A stretch of DNA of 64,000 bases from Roseiflexus sp. (GTDB taxonomy: Bacteria; Chloroflexota; Chloroflexia; Chloroflexales; Roseiflexaceae): positions 1-64,000 of the forward strand of contig JANXAL010000076.1 of assembly GCA_025062325.1 (NCBI GenBank), in the 5' to 3' direction. Below, one piece after another: positions 18,387-27,601 of the stretch (its first letter is position 1; each line of letters begins with the position of its first letter). A program made the position numbers and the translations under genes. The notes beneath the pieces are model-generated. The model was not told the DNA's origin. It did not search any database and saw nothing but the letters and a program-made list of their open reading frames with translations.

Positions 18387-18415
18387 GGATAACACCTGGC
18401 GATGAAGGGTGTCAA
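18387..18415 (-). promoter_or_regulatory. Promoter of the subtilisin gene
   Basis: On the minus strand TTGACA (18415-18410) and TTATCC (18392-18387) are separated by 17 bp. The predicted start is about 36 nt before the ATG. Confidence 0.6.
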
Positions 18416-18473
18416 GAAATCGTTTTTGAAAATTCTGTAATACCGTTAACCGGGTTTCTTAACAGTTTCGAGC

Positions 18474-18502
18474 TTCGTTCTTAACCGGTCTTTGAGTATA
18501 AT
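18474..18502 (+). promoter_or_regulatory. Candidate promoter reading toward the secreted nuclease gene
   Basis: TATAAT at 18497-18502 has a weak -35 (TTCGTT) 17 bp upstream. It lies 550 nt from the start codon, and the repeat block at 18622-18992 sits between, as if inserted into the leader. Confidence 0.4.
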
Positions 18503-18621
18503 CGCTTTGAGCCGGAATGCGAGGGAATAAAGATACGACCGTCCAGGAGAGACTAGCGCTCGTTCCTGCCGACCCGTCGGCAAGGCGACTGTTCGGGCGC
18601 TGATCGCGTTGCGCTCACTGC

Positions 18622-18992
18622 ACTATAAGCCCTTATATTGCATTGCCCGTTTTGGGCGTTGCGGTGCGCAAACTTCCTCTTCTTCCCCCAACCCCCGCAC
18701 GCGGGGGCGCAAGGGGGGTGGGAGAAGCTCACAAGTGTAGGTTTTTTGGCCCGCTCTCGTGTTGCATTGCCCGCTTCAGGCAGCAGGGCGCCCTAACGCC
18801 CCCTTCTCCCCTTGTGGGAGAAGGGGGTGGGGGGATGAGGGGAAACAGGGCATCAGGACGCGGAAAATTTCCATCGCGCCCAAAAACTCTACCCTTGTGA
18901 GGGTGGGAGAAGGGGGCAGGGAGGATGAAGGGAACACAGGCGTTGGCACGCGAAAAATACCCTGGCATTTCAAAAAATCCACCCATTGTAAG
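18622..18992. repeat. Cluster of MITE-like dispersed repeats
   Basis: A full copy spans 18728-18901 (174 bp), bounded by CTCACAAGTGTAGGTTTTTT and AAAAACTCTACCCTTGTGAG, which are imperfect inverted repeats of each other. The centre holds CCCCCTTCTCCC/GGGAGAAGGGGG. Partial copies flank it on both sides (18622-18727 and 18902-18992). The block fills most of the gap 18503-19053; no gene is seen in it. Confidence 0.75.
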
Positions 18993-19053
18993 GTTCCAAT
19001 GTACCAATAACCGGTTTGGCTACCTGAGGAGAAGGAGCAAGGAGACAATTCGT

Positions 19054-22000
19054 ATGATCCCATCCCGCCCCCGGCCATCGGCGGCGCTGCGCCTGCTGCT
19101 GGCACTGACCACGCTGGCGCTCCTGGTTGCTGGCGCGTTCGTCGCGCCGCAGCGCGCCGCCGCCACATCCACAATCATCACGCAGTGGACGTTCAATTCG
19201 CCGGTTCCAGACAATAACACCACCACCGGTACGACTGACCCCGCCATTGGCAGCGGGACGGCGTCGCTCGTCGGCGGCACAACCGCTACCTTCGCCAGCG
19301 GTGATGTCAACAATCGCAGCTCTGACCCAGCGACTGGCGATGACTCGGCATGGAATACGACGAACTATGCCCCCCAGGGAACCGAGGACCGACAGCGTGG
19401 CGCGCAGTTTGCCGTCAGTACGGTTGGTTATCAGAACATCCGCTTCAGTTTCGATCTGCGCCATAGCAACACTGCTGCGAACACCGTCGCACTTCTCTAC
19501 TCGACCGATGGCGGCGCGACGTTCACCGAAGCGACGACGTTTGTTGCCAATGCTGGCGACACATGGTTCAACGATCGCTCATTCGACTTCAGCGGCATCC
19601 CGGCGCTCAACAACAATCCCAACGTTGTCTTCCGCGTCGTGGCGGCGTTCGCCTCCGGCAGCAACGTCTATGTGGCGTCTAATCCGGGAAGCAGCTACGG
19701 GACGGCTGGCACGCTGCGCTTCGATATGGTAACGGTGCGCGGCGATCCGATCAGCAGCGCCACGCCAACGCCGTCGCCGACGCCTGAGTCGACCCCGACA
19801 GCCACACCGACGCCGTCGCCCACCCTCGAACCGACTCCAACGACCACGCCAACGCCGTCGCCGACGCCGGTTCCGGTGGCGTGCAGCGCCCCCGATACGC
19901 CAATCAACCAGGTGCAAGGGAGCGGCGAAACCTCGCCCCTCAGCGGCACGGTCGTCACCATCCAGGGCGTGGTCGTCGGCGATTACGAGGGTCCTTCCCC
20001 CAATCTGCGCGGCTTCTACCTCCAGGAGATTGCCCAACCCGACGCCGACCCGCTCACTTCTGAGGGCATCTTCGTTTTCAACCGCGACGCCAACTCAGTC
20101 AGTCTCGGGCAAGTCGTTCAGGTCACCGGCAGAGCGACCGAGTTCCAGGGACAGACCCAGGTCAGTGCGACCGCCATCGAGGTCTGCAGCACGACCGCAA
20201 CAGTTACGCCAGTTGATGTCTTCATGCCCTTCCCCAGCGCCGACTACCTCGAACGCTACGAAGGCATGCTCGTGCGCTTCCCGCAGACCCTGTACGTCAC
20301 CGAGCACTTCCAGCTCGGGCGCTTCGGGCAAATCGTGATGAGCTCCGGCGCGCGCCTGCGCCAGCCGACCGACGTCGTCGACCCCGGTCCGGCGGCGCTG
20401 GCGTTGCAAGCTGCTAACGACCTCAACCGCATCATTGTCGATGACGAACTCAACAACCAGAACCCCGACCCGATCCGCTTCGGGCGCGGCGGCAATCCGC
20501 TCAGCGCCAGCAACACCCTGCGCGGCGGCGACACCGCCACCGGGATTGTCGGCGTGCTGACCTTCACCTGGTCCGGCAACGTCGCTAGCGGCAACGCCTA
20601 TCGCCTGCGCCCGGTCAACGCGCTCGGCGGCGGCGTCCCCAACTTCGTTGCCGCCAATCCGCGCCCCGACCTGCCGCGCAACGTCGGCGGCGACCTGCGC
20701 GTGGCGTCGTTCAATGTACTCAACTACTTCAATACTTTCGGCGCTGGCGCGTGTCGGGGCGGCGTCGGCGGCGCGCCGACCGACTGCCGCGGCGCGGAGG
20801 ACGCAACCGAGTTCGAGCGCCAGAACGCGAAACTCCTGGCGGCGCTGCTGCGCCTCGATGCCGATGTGTTCGGGTTGATGGAAATCGAGAACGACGGCTA
20901 CGGACCGACGAGCGCGCTGGCGGAACTGGTCAACCGCCTGAATGCCGCGACCGCGCCGGGGACGTATGCCTTCATCGATGCCGATGCGGCGACGGGGCAG
21001 ACGAATGCGCTCGGCATGGACGCGATCAAGGTGGCGCTGATCTACAAGCCCGCCGTTGTGGAGCCAGTGGGACGGACCGCGGCGCTCAACACGGTCGCAT
21101 TCGTGAACGGCGGTGACGGCGCGCCGCGCAACCGTCCGGCGCTGGCGCAGACCTTCCGCCACCGCGCAACTGGCGAGGATGTGACGGTCGTGGTCAACCA
21201 CTTCAAGTCGAAGGGCAGCCCGTGCGACATACCCGATCAGGGGGACGGCTCCGGCAACTGCAACATCGTACGGCGCAACGCGGCGCAGGAGCTGGTCGCG
21301 TGGCTGGCGACCAATCCGACCGGCACGGGAGACCAGGACATCCTGATCATCGGCGACCTGAACTCCTACGCGCAGGAGGACCCGATCGACGTGCTGCGCA
21401 ACGCAGGGTACACCGATGTAGTGCGGCAGTTCGTTGGCGCAGAGGCGTACTCCTACGTATTCAACGGGCAGTGGGGGACGCTGGACTACGCGCTGGCGTC
21501 GCCATCGGCGCTGGCGAAGGTGAGCGGAGCAACGGTGTACCATATCAATGCCGATGAGCCGAACGCGCTGGACTACAACCTGAACTTCAAGAGCCCCGGT
21601 CAGATTACCAGCCTGTTTGCGCCGGACCAGTACCGCTCGTCAGACCACGACCCGATCCTGGTCGGGTTGAACCTGAACGATCCGGCGGCGCTCTCGGCGG
21701 TGGCGACCTTCGGCGCGGAGCGTGGCATCACCGGCGCCGAGATCATCGACATTCGCGGCAATCGCGCAGTGCTGAGCAACGCCGATGCAGGCACGGTGTA
21801 CGTCCTCGACACGACCGACCTGCTTGACATCCGTGTGCTGGCGACGGTCACCGGTCTGACCGGGCTGAACTCGGTCGCCATTCACCCGACGCAGGATTAC
21901 TTCCTGGCGGTCGCCGGTTCGGCAAAGCCCGCCGCTGCGCCGGTCAACGGCACGGTCTACGCCTACCGGCTGGACGGCACGCTGATTGCCAGCGCAAGCA

Positions 22001-24054
22001 CCGGCATTCAGCCCGATTCGGTCGCTATTTCGCCGAACGGGCAGTATGCGGTGATTGCTAATGAAGCCGAGGGATTTGCTGTTGGCGACAACGGCGGACC
22101 CGGTTCGCTGACAGTAGTGAACCTGAGCGGCTTCGACCCGAATACCTCGACCACCCTGAGCGTGACGCAGATCCCGCTGCCATCGCTAGCGGGCACATCC
22201 GGCTTCACGGTCAACCGCACCGACGATATCGCCCGGTTGCCGATTGATAACACACCAGCGACGCTGGAGCCGGAGTCGGTGACCTTCTCCGCCGACAGCC
22301 AGTTTGCCTACATCACGCTCCAGGAAAACAATGGCGTGGCGCGTCTCTCCCTGGCGGACAACAGCCTGACGTTCTTCGGGCTGGGGAAGACGACCCACGT
22401 GTTCGACACGGTCAACGGCGACGGCTTCAACCCGACCCGCTTGCTGAGCCTCTTCCGCGAACCGGACGGCATCGCGTACATCGAGATCGGCGGCGTCGGC
22501 TACGTTGTGACCGCAGATGAAGGCGACACCCGCGATGACATTCCGTCTGGCGCGATCAGCGGACGGGTGCGCGGCGGGCGTACGGTGAGCGTCTTCAACG
22601 CCGCCACCGGCGCGCTGGTCGGCGATACCGGCAACCAGCTCGACGCGCTGGCGGCGCGCTACGGCATCTACCCCGACGGACGCAGCGACCGTGGCGGCTC
22701 TGAGCCGGAGGTGCTGGACGCGAAGGTCTTCGGCGGGCGCGCGATTGTCGCCGTTGGTCTGGAGCGCGCCAATGCGATTGCGCTGGTGGATATCACCAAT
22801 CCGTCGACGCCGAACGTGTTCCAAATCATCCCGGGTGGTATGGCGCCCGAAGGGATCAAACTGGTCGAGCGCAACGGCGCCCTGTACGCGCTGGCGGCAA
22901 ACGAAGTCAGCAATACCCTGACCGTGGCGCGTGTACCGCTCGGCGATGCGCTCTTCACGCAGACGTATACCGAAGAGACGCCGCTGGCGCTGCACGATCC
23001 GTTCGTGATCGATCCCGACTCGGCGCCGGTGCAGGTGACGCTCGCGGTGGCGCCAGCAACTGCCGGAACGCTCAACACGACCACGTTCAGCGGCGCGCCA
23101 GCAGCAGTGAACGCGGCGCTGGCGAACCTGACCTTCACCCCCGCGCCGAACTATGCCGGTCCGGTGACCATTACGGTCAGCGCCAGCGACGGGCAGACCG
23201 CAACGAGCGGGCGCATTCTGCTCGCTGGCATCCCGGTTCCGCCGGTCACCGCCGCCAGCGTTAGCGGACCGACCACGCCGCGCTGCCCGGCGGATTGCTT
23301 CTTCGGCAGCGCGACGGTCACCCTGACGACCAATCAACCGGCGACCACACGGTACCGCGTGAACGGCGGCGCGTGGCAAACGTACACCGCGCCATTCACC
23401 ATCACAACCGAAGGGACAAACCTGGTCGAATTCTTCTCGACTGACGAGTGGGGCGCGGTTGAGGGAGTAAGGTCGATCACGGTGAAGGTCACGACCTTCC
23501 CGGCGACTGGCGTCCTCGATAATTTCAACCGCAGGAACGGACGGCTCGGCGCTAACTGGACTGGCGCAACCCAACTCGACCAGTATCGCATCGTCAGCAA
23601 CCAGGTCGATGTCGAGAAAGGCGGCGCCGTGCTGTGGACAAAGCAGTTCGGCAACAATCAGGAAGCCTTTGTCACTCTGACGGGCATTGATCCGAACAGC
23701 CCGCACCACACGCTGCTCCTCAAGGGGCGCGGCGCAAACGCGACGCAGGGCGCCATCCTGGTCTCCTACGACGCGGTGAACCGCCAGATCACAGTGGAGG
23801 CGCTGCGCCCCGGTTGGGGCTGGTATCACGTGCAGACCTTTGGGAATATTACGCTCAAGGCAGGCGATGTACTCGGCGCACGCGCCCTGGCGAACGGCTC
23901 GGTGCGGGTCTACGTCAACTGTGAACTGATCGGCGTGGCTGACACAACGACGGTAGTTGGCAACCTGTACGTCAACCGCGGCGGTCGCATCGGTCTGTTC
24001 TACCACCTGGCAAACAACGCCACCCTCGACGACTTCGGCGGCGGCAACCGGTAG
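19054..24054 (+). CDS. Very large secreted protein: ExeM/NucH-like nuclease plus choice-of-anchor I-type domain
   Basis: The protein has 1666 residues. A signal peptide (about 1-36, LLLALTTLALLVAGAFVAP) is followed by a beta-sandwich and a TPTPSPTP linker (about 237-274). Next is an OB-like region (GTVVTIQGVVVGDYEG) and an endonuclease/exonuclease/phosphatase domain (about 547-872). It has ASFNVLNYFN, LMEIENDGYG, VVNHFKSKG, IIGDLNSY and SDHDPILVG, matching the metal and catalytic positions of that fold. A beta-propeller-like choice-of-anchor I/phytase-esterase-like region follows (about 885-1350), then an Ig-like domain and a C-terminal sandwich. It probably degrades extracellular DNA to recover phosphate; that is inference. 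I chose the ATG at 19054 because GGAGAAGGAGCAAGGAG lies just upstream and it opens on a signal peptide. There is no LPxTG sorting motif. Confidence 0.85.
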   Translation: MIPSRPRPSAALRLLLALTTLALLVAGAFVAPQRAAATSTIITQWTFNSPVPDNNTTTGTTDPAIGSGTASLVGGTTATFASGDVNNRSSDPATGDDSAWNTTNYAPQGTEDRQRGAQFAVSTVGYQNIRFSFDLRHSNTAANTVALLYSTDGGATFTEATTFVANAGDTWFNDRSFDFSGIPALNNNPNVVFRVVAAFASGSNVYVASNPGSSYGTAGTLRFDMVTVRGDPISSATPTPSPTPESTPTATPTPSPTLEPTPTTTPTPSPTPVPVACSAPDTPINQVQGSGETSPLSGTVVTIQGVVVGDYEGPSPNLRGFYLQEIAQPDADPLTSEGIFVFNRDANSVSLGQVVQVTGRATEFQGQTQVSATAIEVCSTTATVTPVDVFMPFPSADYLERYEGMLVRFPQTLYVTEHFQLGRFGQIVMSSGARLRQPTDVVDPGPAALALQAANDLNRIIVDDELNNQNPDPIRFGRGGNPLSASNTLRGGDTATGIVGVLTFTWSGNVASGNAYRLRPVNALGGGVPNFVAANPRPDLPRNVGGDLRVASFNVLNYFNTFGAGACRGGVGGAPTDCRGAEDATEFERQNAKLLAALLRLDADVFGLMEIENDGYGPTSALAELVNRLNAATAPGTYAFIDADAATGQTNALGMDAIKVALIYKPAVVEPVGRTAALNTVAFVNGGDGAPRNRPALAQTFRHRATGEDVTVVVNHFKSKGSPCDIPDQGDGSGNCNIVRRNAAQELVAWLATNPTGTGDQDILIIGDLNSYAQEDPIDVLRNAGYTDVVRQFVGAEAYSYVFNGQWGTLDYALASPSALAKVSGATVYHINADEPNALDYNLNFKSPGQITSLFAPDQYRSSDHDPILVGLNLNDPAALSAVATFGAERGITGAEIIDIRGNRAVLSNADAGTVYVLDTTDLLDIRVLATVTGLTGLNSVAIHPTQDYFLAVAGSAKPAAAPVNGTVYAYRLDGTLIASASTGIQPDSVAISPNGQYAVIANEAEGFAVGDNGGPGSLTVVNLSGFDPNTSTTLSVTQIPLPSLAGTSGFTVNRTDDIARLPIDNTPATLEPESVTFSADSQFAYITLQENNGVARLSLADNSLTFFGLGKTTHVFDTVNGDGFNPTRLLSLFREPDGIAYIEIGGVGYVVTADEGDTRDDIPSGAISGRVRGGRTVSVFNAATGALVGDTGNQLDALAARYGIYPDGRSDRGGSEPEVLDAKVFGGRAIVAVGLERANAIALVDITNPSTPNVFQIIPGGMAPEGIKLVERNGALYALAANEVSNTLTVARVPLGDALFTQTYTEETPLALHDPFVIDPDSAPVQVTLAVAPATAGTLNTTTFSGAPAAVNAALANLTFTPAPNYAGPVTITVSASDGQTATSGRILLAGIPVPPVTAASVSGPTTPRCPADCFFGSATVTLTTNQPATTRYRVNGGAWQTYTAPFTITTEGTNLVEFFSTDEWGAVEGVRSITVKVTTFPATGVLDNFNRRNGRLGANWTGATQLDQYRIVSNQVDVEKGGAVLWTKQFGNNQEAFVTLTGIDPNSPHHTLLLKGRGANATQGAILVSYDAVNRQITVEALRPGWGWYHVQTFGNITLKAGDVLGARALANGSVRVYVNCELIGVADTTTVVGNLYVNRGGRIGLFYHLANNATLDDFGGGNR

Positions 24055-24056
24055 TA

Positions 24057-24346
24057 GGGGCAGGTCCCCGTGCCTGCCCCGAAGACGATGGCGCCTCCCG
24101 CAATGGGGCAACCACGGGGGGCGCCTCTCTCTCAAGTGTAGGCTCTTTGGGGTGCGAAGCGGATTTGCCGCATCCTGACGCCTTTTTCCCCTCATCCCCC
24201 TGTTCTCTTCTCCCACCCCCTGCGCCCCCTGCACGCGGGGGGTTGTGAGGGGAGAATGCGACGTAGGGACCTGCTGAAAAATCTACCCTTGTGAGGGGCT
24301 GCCTCTCCAATGGTGCCCTGGTAGGGGCAGGCCCCCGCGCCTGCCC
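24057..24346. repeat. Intergenic repeats, including a MITE-like copy in 24129-24295
   Basis: A 167-bp element is bounded by CTCTCAAGTGTAGGCTCTTT and AAAAATCTACCCTTGTGAG, with the internal arms in the opposite orientation to other copies. Short palindromes of the type GGGGCAGG...CCTGCCCC flank it (about 24059-24078 and 24324-24346), related to one at 43.53 kb. From 24347 to 24644 I see only a weak TATAGA box (24583-24588) that could serve groES. No CIRCE operator was found. Confidence 0.65.
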
Positions 24347-24644
24347 TGCATCGACTCCCCTGACCTGTCGGAGCACCCTGCGATGGGGCAACCAACAGTC
24401 ATCGGTGTCGCATTAGTCTGACCCGTTAACCAATGGGTTAGCTCACCACGCCATCGCCCTTATCGTAGCTGAGGACGTTCAGCTTACTGCGGCATCGGCG
24501 TGAAATTTCCGTTTTCCAGCTTGTCTCTGAAACATTAACACATCACCAACACTCCGCTTACGCTCCTCTAACACTTTCCCGCTATAGAATCTCATGTCAT
24601 TCCCCGACACAAACCGATACGCAATCCGGTAAGGAGGCGCACCT

Positions 24645-24941
24645 ATGCATGTCCAGCCGTTAGGCGATCGGGTGGTTGTCAAACCCAAACCTAAGGAAGA
24701 GAAAACGAAGGGCGGCGTTATCCTGCCCGACACTGCCACCAAGGAACGCCCCATGCAGGGCGAAGTCATCGCTGTAGGACCGGGTCGGCGCACCGATGAC
24801 GGCAAGCTGATTCCGGTCGGCGTTGAGGTAGGTCAGCAGGTCCTGTTCGCCAAATACTCCGGCACCGAATTCAAGATTGATGATGAAGAATATCTGATTC
24901 TCCAGGAACGCGATATTCTTGGCATCATCCAGGAGGCGTAG
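24645..24941 (+). CDS. groES: Co-chaperonin GroES
   Basis: GroES caps the GroEL ring during protein folding. The 98 residues include the opening PLGDRVVVKPKPKEEKTKGGVILPDT (given here only as family-typical; key residues are the GG-VILP mobile loop at about 24-30), VIAVGPGRRTDDG and VLFAKYSGTE, and the end DILGII. The ATG follows AAGGAGG by seven bases. It is 3 nt before groEL. Confidence 0.97.
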   Translation: MHVQPLGDRVVVKPKPKEEKTKGGVILPDTATKERPMQGEVIAVGPGRRTDDGKLIPVGVEVGQQVLFAKYSGTEFKIDDEEYLILQERDILGIIQEA

Positions 24942-24944
24942 CCT

Positions 24945-26585
24945 ATGGCGAAACAGATTATCTTCAACGAGCAGGCGCGCACAGCGCTTAAGCGCGGTGT
25001 AGATACTATGGCGCTCGCTGTCAAGACCACCCTCGGTCCGCGCGGGCGCAACGTTGCGATGGGCAAGAAATGGGGTTCTCCGTCGGTAACGCACGACGGT
25101 GTGACGGTAGCCAAGGAAATCGAACTGAAGGACCCCTTCGAGAACATGGGCGCGCAACTGCTCAAGGAAGCCGCCAGCAAGACGAATGATGTCGCCGGTG
25201 ATGGCACCACGACGGCAACCGTCCTGGCGCAGGCGATGATCGATGAAGGGCTGAAACTGGTGGCGGCTGGCGCCAACCCGATGATCCTCAAGCGTGGTCT
25301 CGACAAGGGGCGCGAGGCGCTGGTTGCGCGCATCAAGGAGCAGGCGATTTCGCTGAAGAGCCGCGACGAGATCCGCCAGGTAGCGACGATCTCTGCGCAG
25401 GACCCGGAGATCGGCGAGCTGCTGGCGACGATCATGGACAAGATCGGGCACGACGGCGTTGTGACGATCGAAGAGGGCAAGGGCACAACCCTAGAGTATG
25501 AGCTGGTCGAAGGTATGCAGTTCGACCGCGGCTACATCTCGCCCTACTTCGTCACCGACTCGAGCCGCATGGAAGCGGTCATCGACGAGCCGTACATCCT
25601 GATCACCGACAAGAAGATCAGCGCCGTCAACGACCTGTTGCCCGTCCTCGAGGCGGTATTGGCGACCGGCAAGAAGGAGCTGGTGATCATCGCCGAGGAT
25701 GTTGATGGCGAGGCGCTGGCGACGCTGGTAGTCAACAAGATGCGCGGCACGCTCAACCCGCTGGCGGTGAAAGCCCCTGGCTTCGGTGACCGCCGCAAGG
25801 CCATGCTGCAGGACATCGCCATCCTGACTGGCGGCACAGTTATCAGCGAAGAGATTGGGCGCAAGCTCGACAGCGCGAAAGTGCAGGATCTTGGGCGCGC
25901 TCGCCGGGTGAAGTCGGACAAAGACAACACCGTGATTGTCGAAGGGTTTGGCGACAAGCAGGCGATCCAGGCGCGCATCAAGCAACTGAAGCAGCAGATC
26001 GAAACCACCACGTCGGACTACGACCGTGAGAAGCTGCAGGAGCGCGTCGCTAAGCTGTCGGGCGGCGTGGCAGTGATCAAGGTCGGCGCACCGACCGAAC
26101 CGGCGCTGAAGGAGCGCAAGGCGCGCGTTGAGGACGCACTGAACGCGACCCGCGCTGCGGTCGAGGAGGGGATTGTGCCTGGCGGCGGCATTGCGCTGCT
26201 GAATGCCATCCCGGCGCTTGACAACGTGCAGACGCAGTTCGAGGAAGAGCGCATGGCGCTGAACCTCCTGCGCCGCGCCCTGGAGGAGCCGCTGCGTCAG
26301 TTGGCCATCAACGCCGGTGAGGATGGCTCGGTAGTCGTGAATCAGGTGCGCGCGCTGCAGCGCGCGCACAACAACCCGCACTACGGGTTTGATGTGATGA
26401 CTGGCCAATATGTTGATCTGATGCAGGCAGGCATCATCGACCCGGCAAAGGTGGTGCGCAGCGCACTGGAGAACGCCGTCAGCGTTGCGGGCATCGTTCT
26501 GACGACCGACGCGCTGATCACTGATGCGCCGGAGCCGAAGAAGAACGGTGCGCGCACGCCGTCGGTGCCGGATGAGGACTTCTAG
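24945..26585 (+). CDS. groEL: Chaperonin GroEL
   Basis: The 546-residue 60-kDa chaperonin forms the double-ring folding chamber. Hallmarks are the ATP-binding [26 protein letters not shown] region, the [16 protein letters not shown] block (Asp near 87 hydrolyses ATP), [13 protein letters not shown] near residue 405 and the C-terminal [12 protein letters not shown]. The usual Gly-Met repeat tail is absent; the protein ends in PSVPDEDF. It is co-transcribed with groES and followed by a strong terminator. Confidence 0.97.
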   Translation: MAKQIIFNEQARTALKRGVDTMALAVKTTLGPRGRNVAMGKKWGSPSVTHDGVTVAKEIELKDPFENMGAQLLKEAASKTNDVAGDGTTTATVLAQAMIDEGLKLVAAGANPMILKRGLDKGREALVARIKEQAISLKSRDEIRQVATISAQDPEIGELLATIMDKIGHDGVVTIEEGKGTTLEYELVEGMQFDRGYISPYFVTDSSRMEAVIDEPYILITDKKISAVNDLLPVLEAVLATGKKELVIIAEDVDGEALATLVVNKMRGTLNPLAVKAPGFGDRRKAMLQDIAILTGGTVISEEIGRKLDSAKVQDLGRARRVKSDKDNTVIVEGFGDKQAIQARIKQLKQQIETTTSDYDREKLQERVAKLSGGVAVIKVGAPTEPALKERKARVEDALNATRAAVEEGIVPGGGIALLNAIPALDNVQTQFEEERMALNLLRRALEEPLRQLAINAGEDGSVVVNQVRALQRAHNNPHYGFDVMTGQYVDLMQAGIIDPAKVVRSALENAVSVAGIVLTTDALITDAPEPKKNGARTPSVPDEDF

Positions 26586-26614
26586 GACCGCGCTTTGCTG
26601 AGCAGCAAAGCCGA

Positions 26615-26651
26615 GGCTGGAGAGTCACCGCTCTCCAGCCTTCTTTTCTTT
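26615..26651 (+). terminator. Intrinsic terminator of groES-groEL
   Basis: GGCTGGAGAG pairs with CTCTCCAGCC around a 6-nt loop and is followed by TTCTTTTCTTT. It lies 30 nt after the groEL stop. Confidence 0.85.
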
Positions 26652-26844
26652 ACGCGGCAGTGTTGCCGCCTGGGTTGTGGCGGAATGAAAGCGCATCGTC
26701 ACGCTTCACCAACCCTGCCGTCCCATGCCCGAACCTCCAGTTTCTTCGCCGGTTCGCCTAACGGGACGCCTAAGGGCGCCCGTGGTCTTGCCAGCGCAGG
26801 AGCGCCGCCCTGTGGACGCTCGCCGCTCCAGAGGCGGATGCGTG

Positions 26845-26952
26845 TATGATAGGAGCGCCCTCCCCGTAGGCAACTGCCGGATAACATCCCAGCAGCGACT
26901 AGATCTAGCGGCATACGCCCTGAGACAGAAACGTTGTTCCGACAACCTTTTT
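26845..26952 (+). other. Gap with a second plus-strand terminator and a possible small transcript
   Basis: The 26652-26997 gap has no gene. GTTGT-TCCG-ACAAC at 26933-26946 followed by CTTTTT resembles an intrinsic terminator on the plus strand, about 350 nt beyond groEL. A TATGAT box at 26845-26850 lies 83 nt upstream of it. Together they could bound a small RNA of about 95 nt, but no -35 box is seen and no known RNA family was recognised. Confidence 0.3.
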
Positions 26953-26997
26953 GCGCGGCATCGGAGTGGAGAAGGGCGTATCAAGAGAGGGGGAGAG

Positions 26998-27072
26998 TGG
27001 TGGGCCGGGTGGGGATCGAACCCACGACCATCGGTTTAAAAGACCGCTGCTCTACCACTGAGCTACCAGCCC
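26998..27072 (-). tRNA. tRNA-Lys (anticodon UUU)
   Basis: The minus strand folds as a cloverleaf: the acceptor GGGCTGG pairs with CCGGCCC, the D arm is AGCTCAGTGGTAGAGC, the anticodon loop is CTTTTAA and the T arm is GTGGGTTCGATCCCCAC. The discriminator is A and CCA is encoded in the DNA. The anticodon UUU reads Lys codons. Confidence 0.95.
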
Positions 27073-27099
27073 ACGCGAAGAACACACTATTCCTCGCAT

Positions 27100-27105
27100 A
27101 TTATA
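27100..27105 (-). promoter_or_regulatory. -10 box for the tRNA-Lys gene
   Basis: TATAAT on the minus strand lies 28 nt before the mature tRNA 5' end. No -35 box is obvious. The gap from 27106 to 27292 also holds an inverted repeat ACGTGAC/GTCACGT at 27174-27194. Confidence 0.5.
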
Positions 27106-27292
27106 GCATGTTTTTGATACGCCCGTGGGAGCGAAGGCAGTGCGCCGGGCAGTGACGAGTGACAGACGGCCACACGTGACAGTGACGGTCACGTCCACCC
27201 GCCTGCCAACGGCGCTGACCTCTCTGGGATTGCTGGTGACGCTCTCGAAATCTGCGCGTCCCACGTGATCGTCACCTTTGCCCGGCCACCAA

Positions 27293-27592
27293 TTACAGAA
27301 TGTACCCCCGTTTGCGCGCAACTTCTTCTTTATGCTTGCGGAAGAGAATATCGCGCTCGGTGCCTTTGATTTCGCGCGAGTAGGTGCTCAGAATGCGCTC
27401 GACCTCGGCATCGATCTCTTCCTCGATCTTCAAGTCGGCAACGATGAAATCGTAGATCGCCTTGACGCGCGCAGCGCGCCCCATCCCTGGCGCCACGCCG
27501 CGCGGATCTTTGTATTTCACCAGGCCGCGCTGCTCTAGTTCATCGTGCAGCCGTTCGGCAATTCGGCGAATCTTGTCTTCGCTCAGGCGCAT
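27293..27592 (-). CDS. DUF507 family protein
   Basis: The 99-residue protein matches DUF507 over its whole length: it opens MRLSEDKIRRIAERLHDEL, has the IKGTERDILFRKHKEEVARKRGYIL-type end (key residues: two conserved Lys/Arg clusters and the terminal GYIL) and a central acidic helix. Largely helical, cytoplasmic, function unknown. It is last in the zinc-ribbon/glgA/pap/DUF507 operon, 9 nt after the previous stop. Confidence 0.85.
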   Translation of the reverse strand: MRLSEDKIRRIAERLHDELEQRGLVKYKDPRGVAPGMGRAARVKAIYDFIVADLKIEEEIDAEVERILSTYSREIKGTERDILFRKHKEEVARKRGYIL

Positions 27593-27601
27593 AGCGGACT
27601 C

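Noticed and set aside
20095-21543. Antisense open frame of 482 codons opposite the nuclease domain
   Set aside because: Same GC-driven effect; the plus strand carries conserved nuclease motifs here.
22186-24234. Long antisense open frame of 682 codons opposite the secreted nuclease gene
   Set aside because: It is the mirror of a high-GC gene with strong codon bias, reads as Arg/His-rich sequence with no domain, and the plus strand has clear domains and a signal peptide.
24400-24640. CIRCE operator before groES
   Set aside because: Searched for TTAGCACTC and GAGTGCTAA by eye; only a partial TTAGCTCAC-like word is present without its inverse.
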